From the NCBI GenBank assembly GCA_021397845.1, contig CM038040.1, positions 63,132,088 through 63,196,087 on the forward strand: DNA of 64,000 nt, written 5' to 3'. The translations under genes and the position numbers were made by a program. Shown here in pieces: positions 44,600-56,652 of this stretch. Source of the DNA: Areca catechu. Its lineage: Eukaryota; Streptophyta; Magnoliopsida; Arecales; Arecaceae. The first letter of the stretch is position 1; the number at the start of each line of letters is the position of its first letter. Under the pieces are notes generated by a model. The model was not told the origin of the DNA, did not search any database, and saw nothing but the letters and a program-made list of their open reading frames with translations.

Positions 44600-45880
44600 A
44601 GCCACGAGCATCGAGGGTCCTAACTAGGCTTTTTCCCTACAAACTTTCTGAGGTAGCCTCTTCTGATGAGATCTTCGATCTCTCTCTTGAGGTGGTGGCA
44701 CTCCTCGATGTCATGGCCATGGTCATGATAGAACTAGCAGTACTTCGACTTGTCTCGACCATCGGATGGCCTTAGCAGGGGAGGGCGGCATAGGTAGCAT
44801 TCACCCTCAATCTCCATGAGAATCTTAGATCGTGGAGCAAGGAGGGGAGTGTACCTTTTCTTCCTAGATGGAGGTACCCTTCGACTTCGGGCCTGTCTGA
44901 AGGTTCGGTGTAGCTTCGAGTCTCTACATCCCAGAGGGTTCCCACTAGGGCTGCTTCTTGCCTCTTGTCTAACTCCCTTCTGGTGTGATCTGCCTCCTCC
45001 ACTGAATGTACTTGTGGACCTGGAGGAGTCGGAGTAGGTCTTCGAGGGCTTCTATCCAAGAAGTAGGTAGACAGGAGGTTCTAAGCCCTCTCTTCAGTGC
45101 CAACATGGTGATGGGCTCGTCCAGTTTATAGATTTCTACGGTGGTAGCTTTGAAGCGAGACACGTAGTCCCGCAAAGAATCATGGTCTTGGTGGCAGATG
45201 GAGAAGAGGTTATCGGCTTCTTATGGCACCTTCCATAGGCATTGAAGTACACCACGAACTTCTTCTCCAATTGCGTAAAGGAGTCAATGCTCATTAGCTC
45301 GAGATAGGTGTACAAAACTCGAGCGGCCTTCTGAAGTATAGCCAGGAAGGCAATGAAAAGAAGGGCATCTATTGTCTCTTGGACTCTCATGAGGCCTTGT
45401 AGCTTTTCAGGTGGTCCAGGGGTCGGTGGTCCCATCATAGGGTTCCACCCGAGGCATGCAGAATCGACTAGAATTCGGTTTCTCTTGGATCTTCTGGGAG
45501 AAGGGGGGCGGGCATCATAGCCCTTGGGCTCATGTGAGGGGCCCTGCAGATTGGCAAAATGATGGGATAATTTAACCAGTTTGCACTCTTGTTCCTCCAG
45601 GCACCTCTCAGCCTGACGCCTGATAGCCTCGTCGGTGGAACCTTCTGCTGAGGCTATCGAAGGAGAGGAAGATATGGGTGGAGAGGATCATGCCGAGGGC
45701 CCTTGCCATGATGACTCTTGCAGCCCCTGGAGGCGGCATGGTCCAAGGCTGAAGATCGACTCTCTCGTTTGACCGACCCACTCCAGTGCCTCTTCCTCGG
45801 GGTCTGAAAGCTTCCCCAGTGGAAGGATGTGGTATGTGGAAGCGATGGCCTTCCTTGGAAGGATCGTAGGCTATCACAAT
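44600..45880 (-). pseudogene. Gag of element D
   Basis: Minus-strand 45136-45438 has MRVQETIDALLFIAFLAILQKAARVLY and SIDSFTQLEKKFVVYF. 44969-45175 has MRDYVSRFKATTVEIYKLDE, both typical of the gag core of Tat elements. The Arg/Pro/Ser-rich segment at 45608-45877 precedes it. Frames are shifted several times. Confidence 0.75.
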
Positions 45881-46166
45881 GTCCGATGGCTTGAGCCACG
45901 AGGGTTCTTAGCTGTTCTAGGTTGCTAGGGATCGATACTGGTGGTGTACTACCGTACCACCGTAGTCAAGGTCTAAACTTGCTAGGCAAGTATAGTGAAC
46001 TAGGGGTCCCCGAAGGTGGTGGTGGCAGAGCAGAAAGCTCCCTTCCTGGGTTGTGCATATCCCTATGGAGAGGAAAAATCCCCAACATGGCTAATGGAGG
46101 CTTCCCGCATGCGTGTCACTACCATGTAACTGGTGGCTATTCTAGCAATGAGGGAGCTTGACTTGG

Positions 46167-46186
46167 CCCTCCTACCTGGCATGCCA
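46167..46186 (-). other. Primer binding site of element D
   Basis: The minus strand reads TGGCATGCCAGGTAGGAGGG just after the 5' LTR, similar to the site of element C. Confidence 0.75.
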
Positions 46187-46189
46187 AAC

Positions 46190-47962
46190 TATTGCTGCCT
46201 AGGTCGCCATGGCCCGTAGCTTTTACATGGCATCAGTTGATGGTTTTCCCACCTGGCATCCTCCACGAGCACCCGGTCCTGCAAAGAAGGAAGACCTGGC
46301 TGGGGAACCCGGCGGGAGCACTCCGATGATCAAGTCATGGGTGATCAAGGGAAACATATCCTCCTCGATGGATCCCGAAGTAGTCTCCACTCTCAAAGAG
46401 TTGAAGAAGTGATAGAAGGAGCTAGGATAGAGAGGGAGAGCTCAAACGGTGATGGCTGTTGATGTGGGGACTCTCCGGGAGCCCCTGTATGCTCGTCTTG
46501 CCCTCATAGCTTTGCAGGTCGCCTTTTCTCTCTTCTTGCTTACCTTTGCTAGAAGCCCCTTTGAGTTTCTTATAGAAGTGTCATACCTCCAGTGGGGTGT
46601 AGAGCCCTCACCTGGCACTCCTGGGGAGTGCCCCATGCAGGCCAAATATAGGCCTGTTTCGTAGCCTCCGTATGGAAATTGCCATGGATGCAGGTGGGGT
46701 ATTGAGGAGTGCGTGTCTCTTTCACGGTGAGCACATGTGGCATGCCATGGGGACTGGCACTCTGATAGAGCATTGCCCTTTTTGGCACCATTCCACCATG
46801 TTTGGGGAGACCTGGCAGAGCACCGGTCTGACGAGAAATGCTGGGGTCTGGGATCTCTAGTAGACCTTCCTCTTCTGGGTGGTGTAGGTGGTAGGTTATG
46901 GGTGCGACCCCCCGAGTGGGGTACCCTCTTTCTGAGCTGTCGATAGTAGGTTGAGAGGCTTGATGCTCTGGTGGGACACTCCTCCACAGGAAGCATGCTA
47001 TGAAGAAGTGCCATCCGTAGGGGTTGCAATCGACATGCCATGGTGGGATGCCATTCCTCAAAGGTTGCAGACGGCATGTTCTGGTAGAGCACCACCCCCA
47101 AAGATGCCAGTTTTTCCAGATAGCATAGGGGTCCTGATGGGGACGGTGACACCATCCACTATCATCCTCATTCCGGTCATTCTAGAGGTGCCCATAGGGG
47201 AGGCCGCATTCACCTATAAAAATTTATTCCTAACTTCGGAGGAAGGGGTTAACTTAAACTAGGGAATCGACCTTAAGCAGGGAAAGTGGCCCTGGCCGAG
47301 GGCTCAACCTTGGGGAGCTGACCTCGAATAGGGTTCGAAAGCAAGAGCATGACCTCGATCAAGGCTCAACCTCGGGGGAGCTGACCTCGGCCAAGGGCTC
47401 GAAGAGTGAGAGCATAACCTCGGTCGAGGGCTCGACCTTGAGGGAGCTGACCTCGACTGGGGGCTCGAAAAGTGAGAGCATGACCTCGGTCGTGGGCCGA
47501 CCTCGGGGAGCTGACCTCATCTGAGGGCTCGAGAAGCGAGAGCATAACCTCGACCGAGGGCTCGACCTCAGAGGAGCTTATCTCGGCCAGGGGCATGAAG
47601 AGCGAGAGCATGACCTCCGTCGAGGGATCGACCTTGGGGGAGCTGACCTCGGCCAGGGACTCTAAAAGTGAGAGCGCGAGCTTGACCGAGGGCTCGACCT
47701 CGGGGGAGCTGACCTTGATCAGGGACTTAAGAAGTGAGATCATGACCTTGGCTTAGGGCTCAACCTCGGGGAGTTGACCTCGACCAGGGGCTCGAAGAGC
47801 GAGAGCATGACCTTGACTGAGGGCTTGACCTCGGGGGAGCGACCTTGGCTGGGGCTCAGACCTAGTGCCTCATCTGGTTACTGCATCCAAGTGGCACTCA
47901 AATGTCATCGTGGCAGCCAGCTAGATCCAACAAGGTTCCATATCAGTGATCATACTGTATCA
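46190..47962 (-). repeat. 5' LTR of element D
   Basis: 1773 bp, related along its length to 27459-29375. It holds the longest continuous minus-strand open frame of this part (46442-47155), which is broken in the other LTR. Confidence 0.85.
47280..47860 (-). repeat. Tandem array in the 5' LTR of D
   Basis: About nine units of the same type as at 28540-29285. Confidence 0.85.
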
Positions 47963-49189
47963 CCTCCCATTGGAATGACCTCTTCGATGAGATTCCATTC
48001 ACCGTCAGCCTCTCCACGTGCCTCCACCACTGTCGGCCAAGTCCATCCCCAGTTCCAATGACAATGGTGATTCCCATGTGATTCCCATCTCTGCCCTAAC
48101 AGCACCTCCTCGACTCCATGATCCAATCTGATAACAATACCGAGTCCAAAATCTTGTGATCCCCGGTACCAGCATTGCACTTCGTTGTCAACCACTTCTA
48201 CCCCATCATCATCTTCCCTCCATTGCTGATTCATGCCTGCCACCACCTCCACCTCTCCTCCACCAGCCACCATCGAACAATCAAGCCTGACGCCTCCTTC
48301 ATCTGCTTGACTAGGAGCCCACCGTCCAATGCCCAACATCCATGATGATTTCGGCCTTGGCGAGAAGCCTTCTTCCCCCCTATTCCACCCTACCACTGGT
48401 CCATTGAGAACATGCCTCTTGCATGATCGTGAAAGTTGAGAGGAGTACCATATGCTTTTCAACACAAAATCAGCTTGCATTGTCGATTTTAAGCTACTTT
48501 CAAAAAAAAAAGAGAAGGAAAAGAAAAAAAAGAAAAGGAAAAAATTTAAAAAAGGATTAAATAATCATTTTAGGCTTCAACACTATTTGATACCTGAGCA
48601 TCCTGATCACATAATAGTAGAAGCATGTGCACAATCGAGGAGTCTACATACTTTTCAAAACAAATCTAGAAACTGATTTATTGATTAGATCTAACCTTGT
48701 TTTGATTTGAAAAATTTTGACTATAGTATTTTTTTTTGGTATTCCAGATCCAAAGACTTTACCAGACTTGCCATCCAACCATGATCGCAACCCGACTTGG
48801 TCAACACCTCCTATCCAGATTCGACCACGATCAAGTTTGCGAGCACCCTTTTCACTTAAATATATTTAATTAATATTGATAGAAAGCATTATTCTTTAAT
48901 TTTATTAGATTATATATTAATTACTTATGCTGAGCCTAAACTTATGGGTAGTTTCTCAATTACCCATAATCCTATTTTTTAGATCTAGGATTTTCACTTG
49001 TAGTTATTTTTTAAAAAAAAGATTATAGCTTAATCCCTTCTATATTCATAAAAAATAATTAATTTTGATTTATAGTTTCAGTTTGCTGATAATTAATAAT
49101 AATAAAATAATATCTATAATAGTCCCATCTTTGCATCCTTAGATCAGGTCATCCCATATTAAAGTTTGGTACCAGATCATATGACATCA
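47963..49189 (+). repeat. 5' LTR of element E, second part
   Basis: Continues the LTR after element D, matching 57157-58389. It ends CATCA at 49189 and includes about 30 extra bases just before the end that duplicate PBS-like sequence. Confidence 0.85.
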
Positions 49190-49194
49190 AAGTT

Positions 49195-49206
49195 TGGTAT
49201 CAGAGC
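49195..49206 (+). other. Primer binding site of element E
   Basis: TGGTATCAGAGC, five bases after the LTR end. A near-copy (TGGTACCAGATC) lies at 49167-49178. Confidence 0.8.
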
Positions 49207-50583
49207 CCAGCTTAGTTTAGGGTAGGTATATTTGCATTATATAAATTTTTTTTGCATATTTCAGAATTCTACCTACCCTGCGCAGCCTTAGTATTTTAAA
49301 AGTTCCATTCACAAAAAACTTTAAAAATTATAAAAATTTACTTCATTAGAAAATAGACTCTTAACCGAATAATTCTACGACGTGGATTCTTGAAACTACT
49401 TTAAAATCCATGCTAGATTTGAATTAAGATCTCAATTTCTATTTTGAAATTTTGTAACCTAAAATTTGAACAACCTCTGTTTTACACTAAAGTTCCATTT
49501 CTAGGAGTATCAAAAAATTGTATAAATTAGTATTTCTAGAAACTAGATTCGAATTAGAGAATTTCTACATATGAGATTTTTAAAACTACAATATTTGTGC
49601 TAGTTTGATGGGGAACTTCTGATTGTGCATGCAGAAATCTGTAAAATGCAAAACTATATAATACCTATTCTTTTGATATTTTCATTAATAGGGTTATCAA
49701 AAAATTATAAATTTAAATCTAAAACTAGACTCGAAAGAAAGATAGCTATATTTGAAATTTAAAATTGACTCCTAGATCGATACCAAATTTCTAGGAAAAA
49801 TTGGTTACTGCTGCTTTTTGAAAATTCAATAGAGAATTGATTATGATCCTTGCATGACCACCAGGTCAGGAGCAACAAACCAACGGAATCCTTAGAATCA
49901 AATAGTAAGATGGACCTTAACCAAATAATTGCATTCCTTCAAGCCTTACTGAAAAAATTGATAATCTGACTATCCTTTCTCAAGAGCATGGATTAAGATT
50001 AGAAGATTTGGAAGAAAATTAAATCGATAATTCATAAATTAGGAATACTCCTATGCTGGTGGAGAAGAGAGAAGTGGGAAGATGCTCAGTGCCATCCATT
50101 TGTTGCTTAGGTACCATCCGATTTGGAACAAAGGGAGTTACAGGTCCTTGGCAATGATGATGAGTGATGGCTAAGAGTCCAGCGCCAACGAAATTGCCAG
50201 TGAAGAGAAGAGGGACATCGTTGGTGGAGAAGAGAGAAGTCGGAACATTGGTGATTCAGGAGAGAGGGGAACAATGTTTCGGGAGAAAGGAAGAAAAAAT
50301 GGGTTAGGATTTTCTTTCAAACCCATTAACCCACCAACTATTTCAAGGACAAAACTATCATTTCATAATTTTATTAATTTTTAATTTATAAAAATTATTT
50401 TTAGTTAATAGTGTTAGCAATATCATTATGGCAATATCATTATGTGGAGGGTAGACATGTAAAAATTAGTTTTTAAAAAGGTATATGGATAAATATAAAT
50501 TTTAGAAGGATATTCATGTAAATTTTAAAATTTAGAAGGGTATATATATAAAAAAATCTAATTTTAATAGGGATAAAAATTGG
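49207..50583 (+). other. Leader of element E
   Basis: AT-rich, no recognised coding similarity. 50050-50330 is more GC-balanced, with repeated GGAGAAGAGAGAAGT(G/C)GGAA, and may be a foreign insertion, but no borders are visible. Confidence 0.5.
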
Positions 50584-51604
50584 ATGATTCAACATCAACA
50601 AGATTTTTTTGAACAAGATAAACCAATTTTGCATAGTATTAAGGTTGAAGCCCTGAGTTTTATGGATCGATTGGATCCCAAAGAGTTTATTGATTGGGAA
50701 GCAGACATAGACTACTATTTTGAGTGGTATAATATGTCCGAAGAAAGAAAAATTAGGTTTGCTAAAATGAGATTATTAGGTCTGGCTAAAATATACTGGA
50801 GTAATATTGAGCGATTAGCCATGTATGGAAGATACGAACCTATTAAGACTTGGATTGAAATGAAAGATAGACTACGTAAAAAGTACCTATCCACATCTTA
50901 CCACCAGCATCTCCTTGATCAGTGGCAATGACTGACCAGGGCAATAGACCTGTGAGTGAATAAATCTTTAAATTTGATGAATACTTTATGAGGTGTGATG
51001 TGATTGAAGATCCCTCTGTCACTCTGTGTTGGTTTGAAGCTGGATTAAGAGATGATATTCGTAGTGAACTATTTATGTGAGAAGTTTATAGTCTAGAGTA
51101 GGCTTACCAGTTGGCTCAAGATTATGAAAGATTTCATAGGACATGGGTTACCAGTCGAACTGAATCTCAAAATCCTAGAACTTGGGACCTAGACTCAATA
51201 ATAATCAGACCTTTACTAGTCGTTCCCCACAAATAACACCATCATCTACGAAGGACAACAAAAGAAAAACTATTTCAAGAGAGGTTTCCCAAAATTGTAC
51301 TTCCAAGATTCAATGTTTTAAGTGTAATGAGCTAGGTCACTATGCGAGTCAATGCCCCTTAAAAGCTTTATATATAAAAGAGCCTAAAGAAGAAAATATT
51401 ATGGATGAACCTGAGGGAGAAATTCATATTGCTAATCTGGAGTTAGCAAACACCTATAAAGAATATGATACCACCCAAAAGGAACCTGAACCATTGCTAA
51501 CAATAGAGGATAGACTTGGAGTGGTTAGGTGTGTACTCACCCAGCCTAAAGTAAGTAAAGAATGGCATCAAACTTCCATTTTTCAAACCTTTATTGGTTA
51601 TGGT
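50584..51604 (+). pseudogene. Gag of element E
   Basis: The capsid part reads MDRLDPKEFIDWEADIDYYFEWY, EERKIRFAKMRLLGLAKIYW and LDQWQ, then stops. The later part (51182-51631 frame) has the zinc knuckle CFKCNELGHYASQCP. The end is cut by insertion K. Confidence 0.85.
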
Positions 51605-51609
51605 GATAG

Positions 51610-53207
51610 TGATGCAGAACGAAAGCTCTGATACCAAGAATGATGCAGAACAAAAAAGATGATGCGATGCGGAAGTAAATTAAAATTAATATATTTTTTT
51701 TTATTTATTTATTTTCAGAAGTCGGCTTTGACTCAAAGGAAAGATAAACTAATGTTGAAAGAAACTAAGAAATGACAGAAAGCATAATTAAAAGGAGTGG
51801 ATTATCAGAGTAACTTAGAAGTAGGATCGCTGGGGATTGAGAAACCCCCAGACCTAGGGTTTACTCCTCTTTCAAGAAACAGACGAAGAGAGAAGAGAAG
51901 GTTTTATACCTGACTGTGATATCTCTCGTTGCTTCAATTGAAGGAAACTCTCGAGCAGATTGTAGAGAATCCTTGGAGACGGGGTATCTTCGCAATGGAT
52001 CCTCGGATTGTAGTCCTATGGCAAGGTTGGCCTTCTTCTAGAACTCAGGATCTGAAAGAAGAAGAACAAAAAAAAAAAACCAGAAACTCAAAGAAAGACA
52101 CTGACCTGAGGACTTAATGAAGATTGTTGGATGTAGAAGTTCCGGAGATCTTGATACTGATCTGACTCTTCTTTGAACTTGCTCTGTAGTTGAAACAGTT
52201 GATCTGAACCTGGATGTGGTGGCCGGCCTCTATGTGGAAGAGAGGGGCCGTGGGATGTAGATGGAAAATTAGGGTTTGGTGGTGGTGGAGTAGAGATGGG
52301 TGGACTAAGCTAGAGTTTTGGGATTGGAGATCTCATACCTCCTCAAGGTTTCTAGGGAACCCGGATTTACTCCCTCACGGAGCTCAACACTTGAATACAA
52401 GTGCGGAAGAGAGAAACACAAAGTTGCTCACAAAGAAATTGATTTCATTCATCATTTGTTTCAAAACTTACAAGAGGGGTTTATTTTTTAGGACTTTACA
52501 AGAGGTCAGGGTTTTACATCTTCCCATGTGGGACTAATAGGATGGATCTTCAAATTAGGTTTGTAGAATCAATTCCTTCCCATATGGGCGGCCAAGAGGT
52601 TCCATAAATGTTGATTGAAAGCTTCAAATGGTAAGTAGGTGGCGCCTCCTAGCCTTGCTCTTCAAGAAATATTTTTTCCTTCCATGGCTCAACTCTTTTG
52701 GACACCTCCTTTTCTTTCTCCCCAAGTCATGGCTCTTCCCAACTTTGCTTTGGGCTTTTTAGGCATGGATTGGGCGCCCCCTTAAAGTGCTCCCCAAGAA
52801 ATGCCTCTTTCCTCCTTTAGGTTGGCCTTTTAAGGTACATATGGGGCGCCTCCTTGATCTTGGCTTCAAAAAAATTTCTTGCTCCCTTGGGTGTGGGGGC
52901 CAAGACACTGGGATGGATTTGTGGCGCCTCCTGGACTCTGGCGTGTGGCTGGGAGTGTGGCGCCCACTTGCTTGGGCTTGGGAGAAAATGTGACACCCTA
53001 GAGAAGACCTAGAGCACTACTAGGACTTGAACTGAGTCAACATGACTCAACAAAATTTAAATTGCAGGGACATACAAACTCAACTAAAATTGAGTTGACC
53101 AAGTTAACCCTTATTACAAAACCAGAAAACCCTAATTCTTTGGGCAAGATCAATCAGAGATCCAGATGGAGCCCTAAAGTCTTCTTCTGAGTCTGGTGCC
53201 CGCACCA
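51610..53207 (-). mobile_element. Element K: LTR plus PBS insertion with only a stub of a second LTR
   Basis: A perfect 5-bp TSD GATAG (51605-51609 and 53208-53212) encloses 1598 bp. On the minus strand it reads a full LTR (TGGTGCGGGCACC ... GTTCTGCATCA, 53207 to 51641), a PBS TGGTATCAGAGC (51636-51625), and then GTTCTGCATCA again (51620-51610), which is just the end of a second LTR. No coding interior remains. The LTR ends resemble those of element F (TGGTGGGGACACC ... CATCA), so it is probably chromovirus-derived. Confidence 0.8.
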
Positions 53208-53212
53208 GATAG

Positions 53213-53560
53213 GTGTATAAAGTAGATATTGATAGTGGTAGTTGCATCAATGCAAATTTTACTGATATTTTGAAATGTTTAGGTTTAACACCTTAGACCA
53301 CCCAAGTCGAGAGTTACCTATAAGACACAAGTGAAAAAGTACCTGGATAGACAGTCATCAATTCCAATTAGGCATAAGTGTCTGGTACCTATTAAATTCC
53401 AATCATATTAGGATAAAGTTTGGGTGATGTTATGCCCATGGAAGTTGGAAGTATCATACTAGGAAGACCTTGGTTTTTGACCAAGATGCAACACTCTATG
53501 GTCGATCGAACTTGTGTACTTTTGAGAATAAAGGAAAAAAGATTAATATATATCATTCAC
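53213..53560 (+). pseudogene. Protease of element E
   Basis: YKVDIDSGSCINANFTDILKCLGL carries the DSG of retroviral-type aspartic proteases. Further conserved parts follow, with stops. Confidence 0.7.
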
Positions 53561-53639
53561 TCCTAGAGTTATTAAAAAGAATGGAGTAATAAAAAAAGGA
53601 AGATAAGCTTAGTAAGAGCTTATAATTATTTAGCACTAA

Positions 53640-54500
53640 AGAAATTGAAAGGAAATTGAATGAAGGCTCTTTGATATGGATCTTAGCATTAAGGAAGTTG
53701 ATAGTGAAAACCAAAAGTAATATCCCTAGGAGGTACTATCCCTCCTTGAAGAATTTAAAGATATATTTCCTGAGGACCTCCCAGACTATTTACCATAGAT
53801 GCATGACATTCAGCATGCCATTGATCTTGTTTCGGGAGCTACCTTATCAAATCTTCCTCATTATCGGCTAAATCCTATTGAACATGCGGAGTTGCAACAA
53901 CAAGTTGAAGAGTTCCTTAAAAAAAGATTTATAAAAGAAAGTTTAAGCCCTTGTACTGTGTCTGCACTACTAACACCTAAAAAAGATGGTTCTCTGGAGA
54001 ATGTGCATGGATAGCAGAGCTATAAATAAAATTATTATTAAGTATCAATTTTTCATTTCTCGATTGGATGATATAATTGACATGTTAGTGGGATCTAATA
54101 TTTTTTCAAAGATTGACTTAAAAAGTAGATATCATCAGATTAGAATTAGACCAGGTGATGAATAAAAAATACTTTCAAAACTAAGGATGGTCTATATGAG
54201 TGGTTAGTGATGCCATTTGGCCTATCTAATGTCCCTAGTACCTTTATGAGGATAATGACACAAGTATTACGACCTTTTATAGGATCATTTATGGTCAAAT
54301 ACTTTGATGATATTCTGATTTATAGTAAAACTAAGACCATCTAACCCATCTCCAGTAGGTTTGTCAGATGTTACAAACTCAAAAGTTTATACGCAAACCT
54401 AAAAAAATGTGGTTTATAACATAACAAATTATTTTCTTAGGTTTCATAGTATCCCAAATGGTATGTCTATAGACCCAGAAAAAAGTTTGTTGATTGTTGA
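53640..54500 (+). pseudogene. Reverse transcriptase of element E
   Basis: Motifs in order: MHDIQHAIDLVSGATL, PHYRLNPIEHAELQQQVEEFL, ALLTPKKDGS, a shifted RMCMDSRAINK, FSKIDLKSRYHQIRI, WLVMPFGLSNVPSTF and the catalytic YFDDILIY. At least three frame breaks. Confidence 0.85.
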
Positions 54501-54539
54501 ATGGCTATACCTCGGAATGTGCTTGAGGTCCGAAGCTTT

Positions 54540-55080
54540 CATGGCCTCACAACTTTTTATCAAAGATTTTCAAAGGGTTTAGTACCATCGTAGCCCTAAT
54601 CACTGACTGTATGAAGAAAGGGAATTTTGAATGGACTAAGGTCGTTGAACAAGCTTTCCTGGAGATCAAGAAAAAATAATACATGCACCCGTATTGCATC
54701 TACCAGATTTTATGAAGGTATTTGATGTTGTTGGTGATGCATCAAGAGTTAGGATTGGTGGAGTTTTAAGCCAAGAAGGACACCATGAGCATTCTTTAGT
54801 GAAACTAAATGATACTAAGTATAAGTATTTCATCTATGATAAGGAGTTTTATGCCATTATCCAAGCGTTAAAGTTTTGGAGACATTATTTGCTACATCAA
54901 GAATTCATTTTATATTCTGATCATGAGACTCTTAGATTTTTTAATTTTCAAAAAAAAAATGAATCCTAGACATGGTAAGTGGGTTGAGATTTTGTAAGCT
55001 TATATTTGTTATTAGACATAAAATAGGCTTAGAGAATCATGCTACAATGCACTCAATTGTAGTGTAGATCTTTTATCGGT
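54540..55080 (+). pseudogene. RNase H of element E
   Basis: 54694-54969 reads FDVVGDASRVRIGGVLSQEG, YDKEFYAIIQALKFWRHYLL and LYSDHETLRF, with the expected D, E and D residues. Degenerate on both sides. Confidence 0.8.
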
Positions 55081-55129
55081 AGAATCTAAAAAAGTGACCC
55101 AAGCTACCGATACACTTAATCATTGATTG

Positions 55130-56350
55130 GCCCTTTTATCGCAATTAGTATCAAAATCATGGGTTTTGAACAACTTAAACAAGAATATGATGGCTGCCCT
55201 GACTTTAAGAATATTATAGCATCACTAAGACAAGGATTGTCTAAGAAATTTAGTGAGATATACTTCAAGATGGTTACCTATTAAAAATAATAAGTTGTGT
55301 TTCCCAAATCTCTGTTAGAGATTTTTTTAATTTAGGAAGTACATGCTAGAGGATTATCAGGATATTTTGGATGAAATAAAACTATTGAAGCTATAAAAGT
55401 TCAATTTTATTGGCCTAGTTTAAAACATAATGTAGCCCGTATTATAGCACAATATCGAACTTGCATAGTAGCCAAGCATCGCAAACAGAACCTGGACTAT
55501 ATACCCCACTACCGGTACCTGATTATCCATGGCAAGATGTAAGTATGGATACCTAGACAATTAGAAAGAATGATTTTATTTGTGTTGTAGTGGATCAATT
55601 CTTAAATTTGACGCATTTCCTGCCTTACCCAAAAACTTTTGACACTTCTAGAGTTGTGAGATTATATTTTGATGAAATAGTTAGACTGCATGGTTTACCA
55701 AAATCTTTTGATGGAGATTTTTTATGAGTTATTTTCGAAAAAACAATTTGATATTTAATAGGAATGAAACTAAAATTTTCATCTGCATACCATCTCCAAA
55801 CTAATGGTCAAATTGAAGTCGTGAATAGAAGTTTAGGAAATCTTCTTCATTGTTTAGTTGGAGAATATATCAAGAATTGGAACTTATTACTACCTACAGC
55901 TGAATTTGCCTATAATAGTTCTGTTATAGGATAATAGGAATGAGTCCTTTCAAACTAGTATATGGCCTTTAGCCTTGGAAACCAATTGGCCTTATTCCAT
56001 TACCCATGCATATTAGGATATTTAAATCAGCCGAAGTATTTGCACAGCATGTAAGAGATTTATATAAAGAAATTATTAATAAAATTAATGTTGGCAATCA
56101 AATCTATAAATAATTAGCTGATTCACATCGACGAGATCATGATTTTGTTATAAGGGATTATGTTATGATATGGATTAAGCCAAAGTGGTTTCCTTCTAGA
56201 ACCGTTAAGAAACAACATGCCTGAAGAGCAAGCCCTTTTAATATTTTAAAGAAACTAGGATCAAATGCATATATTATGGATCTACCATCTGATTATGACA
56301 TTAGTACTATTTTAATGTATTAGATCTAATAAATATAAAGAACCAATATC
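55130..56350 (+). pseudogene. Integrase of element E
   Basis: The order is an IKVQFYWPSLKHNVA block of the zinc-binding region, VVVDQFLNLTHFLPYPKTF (catalytic core), RLHGLPKSFDGDF, SSAYHLQTNGQIEVVNRSLGNLLH (third acid Glu) and AEFAYNSS. Many stops. Confidence 0.8.
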
Positions 56351-56399
56351 AATATCAAATGATCCTTTTGAGCCTAATTTCTTTGATGAGAGTGAACCC

Positions 56400-56652
56400 C
56401 CACCTGAGTGTCCATAGCCAAGAGTTTCTCGAAGACATGATCGAATTGAGAAGATTCTGGATGAGTAGGTTATTTCTACCAGGAGTCATGGATATTAGAG
56501 ATATTTGGTAAGATGGTAAGGCCATCTTGAGTCTGAGAACATATGGATTACTCAAGAAGAACTGTAGCAGATTGATCTTAATATTCTTGAAAATTACCAG
56601 AGCAATATGGAGCCTGACTCGATGGAGTCGAGTTCTTCCCATGCCAGGAGAA
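56400..56652 (+). pseudogene. Chromodomain of element E
   Basis: RHDRIEKILDE, YLVRW and SENIWITQEELQQIDLNILENYQSN match the chromodomain of element F in order and spacing, with three in-frame stops. Confidence 0.8.

Larger units (their letters stand above)
27459..47962 (-). mobile_element. Element D: Tat-lineage Ty3/gypsy element, inserted in the 5' LTR of E
   Basis: LTRs 27459-29375 (3') and 46190-47962 (5') read TGATACAG...GCAACA/GCAATA on the minus strand. The flanks CCCCC (27454-27458) and CCTCC (47963-47967) are a TSD with one change. The PBS is at 46167-46186 and the PPT at 29376-29388, both on the minus strand. From right to left it encodes gag, protease, RT, RNase H, a second (archaeal-type) RNase H and integrase, then a region with an antisense ORF on the + strand. 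With F and J removed it is about 13 kb. All reading frames are broken. Confidence 0.88.

Noticed and set aside
45608..45877. Independent small gene on the minus strand
   Set aside because: It is upstream of and in line with the gag core of D, so treated as part of that gag region.
46442..47155. 237-residue open frame on the minus strand
   Set aside because: It lies entirely in the 5' LTR of D; the corresponding part of the other LTR is broken by stops, and no similarity to a known protein is seen.
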